From SIG440 sp045596485 (GTDB taxonomy: Bacteria > Bacillota > Clostridia > Monoglobales > Monoglobaceae), in NCBI GenBank assembly GCA_045596485.1, contig JAZOCL010000090.1, forward strand, positions 1-14,763: DNA of 14,763 nucleotides, in the 5' to 3' direction. How positions within the stretch are numbered: position 1 is the first letter of the stretch; each line of letters opens with the position of its first letter. The notes below the pieces were generated by a model, which was not told where the DNA came from, made no database searches, and saw nothing but the letters and a program-made list of their open reading frames with translations. Shown one piece after another: positions 12,919 through 14,763 of this stretch. The position numbers and the translations under genes were made by a program.

Positions 12919-14349
12919 TTACAATCTGCAATAAATCTCATTAAGCCGCCTAAGCTGCTTTTTGTCAATCGACTCAATTTGTTCCCTTGTCACACGGTAA
13001 CGCCAGTTGTTTTCAGCTCTGCCGGGAAAATTGAGACGGGTATCGGCACCATATCCCAAAATATCCTGAATAGTGAACATCACAGTACCTGCTGAGCTTC
13101 GCCAGATTGTGCGCAGAATCGTAGGCAACGCCTGTGTCCAGTCAGAATCCGTATAGCCGCAATATTCAAGCATACTGCGCCTTAATTCATCATCAAGCTC
13201 CCACAAATAGCCCAGAAGAGTGTTATTGTCGTGTGTCCCCGAATATGCAATGCAGTTGTTTTTGTAGTTATGGGGCATATGGGTTGACTCACCCCCAAAG
13301 AACCCGAACTGAAAAACTTTCATTCCGGGAAATCCGCTGAGTTCCACAAGCTCTTCTACCTCTTTGGTAATATGTCCAAGGTCCTCGGCAATAATAATTT
13401 TTCCACCTGCTGCCTCACCAATCTTTTTCACAAGGTCCATTCCCGGTCCCTTTATCCACCTGCCGTTTTTGGCTGTTGTCTCACTTGCATCAACCGACCA
13501 ATACGCCTCAAAAGCACGAAAATGGTCAATCCTGAGACCGTCAAACATTTGGAGCATAGAGTCTATGCGGTCAAGCCACCAACGGTAGCCGTCAGCCTTC
13601 ATTGCTTCCCAGTTATAGAGAGGATTTCCCCACAGCTGCCCGTCCTCCGAAAAATAATCAGGTGGGACTCCTGCAACACTTGAAGGCATATTTCTTTTAT
13701 CGAGCTGAAACTGCTCACGATTTGCCCACACGTCGGCGCTGTCGGGAGATACATAAAAGGGAATATCCCCGATAATGCCAATCCCCTTTTCATTGGCGTA
13801 ATTCTTCACCTCTGCCCATTGCAAAAAGAACTCAAACTGAATGAACTTCCATGCAAAAAGTACCTCTTGGTCAAATTCCGCTGCTGTCCACTGCTGCCAT
13901 GGCAAAAAGTCATTTGCGTTTTTCAGCGCCATAAAGCTGCAAAAGCTTTCTATGTATTGATTGTCAGCTGCAAATTTCTCGATCTCATCACGATTTTTCA
14001 CACGTGTTGACGCCCGAAGAAGAAGCTTGAACCTTTCTTCAGAAAGTCTCTCAAACTCGCATAAATATGGAGACTTTTGCTCCGCCGCCTTCAGTTCATC
14101 ATCAGTCAAAAGACCTTTTTTGTGCAAAACCTCAAGGTCAACAAAGTACGGATTCCCCGCAAAGGTGGAATATGACTTGTATGGTGAATTATATTCGTCC
14201 ACAGGACAAAAAGGCAGCACCTGCCAGTATGAAAAACCGCAGTCTTCCAAAAAATCAACAAACTCTTTTGCAGCTTTTCCAAAGCTGCCGCAGGAATATT
14301 CTCCCCAAAGTGAGGAAATATGCATCAAAACACCGCTTTTTCTTTTCAA
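12919..14349 (-). CDS. malQ: MalQ, 4-alpha-glucanotransferase (GH77)
   Basis: 476 residues from the UUG at 14349, which has GGAGG 8 bases upstream. A TTG further upstream at 14364 overlaps that ribosome binding site and cannot be the start. MalQ (amylomaltase) transfers alpha-1,4-glucan segments between maltodextrins and glucose in the cytosol during glycogen or starch breakdown. The family blocks are NSPYKSYSTFAGNPYFVDLE (54-73), IGDIPFYVSPDSADVW (193-208), AGVPPDYFSEDGQLWGNPLY (226-245), GLRIDHFR with nucleophile Asp275, AEDLG with acid/base Glu322, and SGTHDNN with Asp374. Length is typical of the short bacterial type. It is a single-gene unit with its own promoter and terminator, and no glycogen or maltose genes are adjacent. 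UGG-rich carbohydrate-enzyme composition is normal for the family. Confidence 0.96.
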   Translation of the reverse strand: MKRKSGVLMHISSLWGEYSCGSFGKAAKEFVDFLEDCGFSYWQVLPFCPVDEYNSPYKSYSTFAGNPYFVDLEVLHKKGLLTDDELKAAEQKSPYLCEFERLSEERFKLLLRASTRVKNRDEIEKFAADNQYIESFCSFMALKNANDFLPWQQWTAAEFDQEVLFAWKFIQFEFFLQWAEVKNYANEKGIGIIGDIPFYVSPDSADVWANREQFQLDKRNMPSSVAGVPPDYFSEDGQLWGNPLYNWEAMKADGYRWWLDRIDSMLQMFDGLRIDHFRAFEAYWSVDASETTAKNGRWIKGPGMDLVKKIGEAAGGKIIIAEDLGHITKEVEELVELSGFPGMKVFQFGFFGGESTHMPHNYKNNCIAYSGTHDNNTLLGYLWELDDELRRSMLEYCGYTDSDWTQALPTILRTIWRSSAGTVMFTIQDILGYGADTRLNFPGRAENNWRYRVTREQIESIDKKQLRRLNEIYCRL

Positions 14350-14381
14350 ACCAAAAACCTCCAAAAAGAGTAACTATGAAT

Positions 14382-14410
14382 ATTCTACCACAAACCATGA
14401 CAATCCGCAA
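14382..14410 (-). promoter_or_regulatory. Putative promoter of malQ
   Basis: On the minus strand TTGCGG (14410-14405, weak -35) and TAGAAT (14387-14382, 5 of 6) are separated by 17 bases. The -10 is extended by TG one base upstream (TGGTAGAAT). The predicted start is near 14375, giving a leader of about 26 bases to the UUG start. A weak -35 with an extended -10 is plausible but not proven; no clear CcpA operator was seen nearby. Confidence 0.5.
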
Positions 14411-14445
14411 CAGGAAATTGAAGTAAGCTACCGAAAATATAAAAC

Positions 14446-14503
14446 GCTCCCTGTAAATTCACCTTGGGACAGTGGGATTTTCGTTAGAAAAGACAGAAGG
14501 AGC
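14446..14503. repeat. Degenerate hairpin-type intergenic element
   Basis: GCTCC (14446-14450) and GGAGC (14499-14503) form outer inverted arms. Inside is a smaller hairpin TTTTC-gtta-GAAAA (14478-14491), flanked by GTGGGA on one side and GACAGAAGGAG on the other. The layout resembles the dispersed GTGGATTTT...AAAAGACGGAAGG hairpins I know from gut Clostridia genomes, but the likeness is from memory and this copy would be degenerate. It lies between the terminator of the right-edge gene and the malQ promoter. No coding sequence of note covers it. Confidence 0.45.
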
Positions 14504-14530
14504 CGCCTCTCTCTACGTAAGCCAAACACA

Positions 14531-14564
14531 CAAAAAAAGAGAGAAGCCAAATTGGCTTCTCTCT
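14531..14564 (-). terminator. Strong rho-independent terminator of the right-edge gene
   Basis: A perfect 13-base inverted repeat, AGAGAGAAGCCAA and TTGGCTTCTCTCT (14538-14564), has a one-base centre, so the real loop would be about 5 bases. On the minus strand it is followed by a run of seven or more T. It begins 56 bases after the stop codon at 14621. It isolates malQ from upstream transcription. Confidence 0.92.
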
Positions 14565-14620
14565 TAAAAGGTAAGTTAAATCAATTCAACGAATGGATTA
14601 CTTCATTCAGAAACAATCTC

Positions 14621-14763
14621 TTATTTGCTGAACTTAGCAGTACCCTTAACGATTACAGCATCTACAACCTTTTCATCATATGTTCTGATGAATACATAGT
14701 CAGCAGCCTGCTGTGCATCAGCGTCAGCAATCTCTGTTCCAAGAACAGTCTTGTTAGCAAGTG
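14621..14763 (-). CDS. C-terminal fragment of an unidentified, probably highly expressed protein
   Basis: Only the last 46 codons and the TAA (14623-14621) are inside the window; the gene continues beyond 14763. The visible protein begins LANKTVLGTEIADADAQQ and ends KGTAKFSK. It shows no motif I recognise. The segment looks like alternating beta strands and a short helix, with no hydrophobic membrane stretch. Frame and reality are supported by the clean open frame to the edge, the stop followed by a strong terminator, and strong codon bias: lysine 5 AAG to 1 AAA, phenylalanine all TTC, asparagine AAC, alanine mostly GCT, valine GTT or GTA. Such bias often marks abundant proteins. The identity cannot be settled without the upstream sequence. 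Confidence 0.75.
   Translation of the reverse strand, partial: LANKTVLGTEIADADAQQAADYVFIRTYDEKVVDAVIVKGTAKFSK

Noticed and set aside
12723..12977. Minus-strand open frame of 84 codons between malQ and spoVAC
   Set aside because: It overlaps the end of malQ, runs through the malQ terminator stem and the GC-rich hairpin region, and has no good ribosome binding site. It is better explained as noncoding DNA.
1..14763. CRISPR array, prophage, toxin-antitoxin, insertion sequence, tRNA or rRNA gene
   Set aside because: No regularly spaced direct repeats, transposase or phage motifs, or clover-leaf sequences were seen on either strand. The gene content is conserved chromosomal.

Overview
All recognisable genes lie on the minus strand, so the window is transcribed from right to left. 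The gene set suggests an endospore-forming member of the Clostridia (Firmicutes/Bacillota), probably a gut-type Oscillospiraceae/Ruminococcaceae-like lineage. The evidence is a spoVAC-spoVAD-spoVAE operon, the Firmicutes synteny miaB-YlbF/YmcA family-mutS-mutL, a ylmE-sepF-ylmH division block, strong GGAGG ribosome binding sites and moderate GC. The genus cannot be fixed from this sequence.

Right to left: (1) 14763-14621 is the 3' end of an unidentified gene with strongly biased codons, closed by a textbook terminator. (2) 14349-12919 is malQ (4-alpha-glucanotransferase), with its own putative promoter, a UUG start and a terminator. (3) 12686-10821 is spoVAC-spoVAD-spoVAE, the dipicolinic acid channel genes, preceded by a good match to a forespore sigma-G promoter. 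(4) 10717-3388 is a housekeeping operon from a near-consensus sigma-A promoter: miaB, a small YlbF/YmcA-family gene with a cysteine-rich tail, mutS, mutL and miaA. (5) 3300-24 is a membrane-anchored HlyD-like gene, ylmE (YggS), sepF and ylmH. divIVA often comes next in related genomes but would lie outside the window.

Functional links: MiaA and MiaB are consecutive enzymes of tRNA A37 modification (i6A, then ms2i6A) and flank the mismatch repair pair MutS/MutL. YlbF/YmcA (Ric) proteins are Fe-S proteins that act with RNase Y in Bacillus, and MiaB is also an Fe-S enzyme. SepF tethers FtsZ to the membrane. YlmH (RqcP) works in ribosome quality control. YlmE is a PLP-homeostasis protein. The HlyD-like protein has no visible transporter partner and is the least understood full-length gene here.

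Most of the window is ordinary conserved chromosome; I see no defence system, prophage, CRISPR array, tRNA or rRNA. The items most worth a second look are the C-x3-C-x2-C-x2-C tail on the YlbF-family protein, the orphan HlyD-like protein joined to the division genes, the biased truncated gene at the right edge, and two hairpin elements in the noncoding gaps beside malQ. No stretch longer than 300 bases lacks a gene. The two largest gaps are 14350-14620 (about 270 bases: promoter, hairpin element and terminator) and 12687-12918 (terminator, hairpin element and sigma-G-like promoter).
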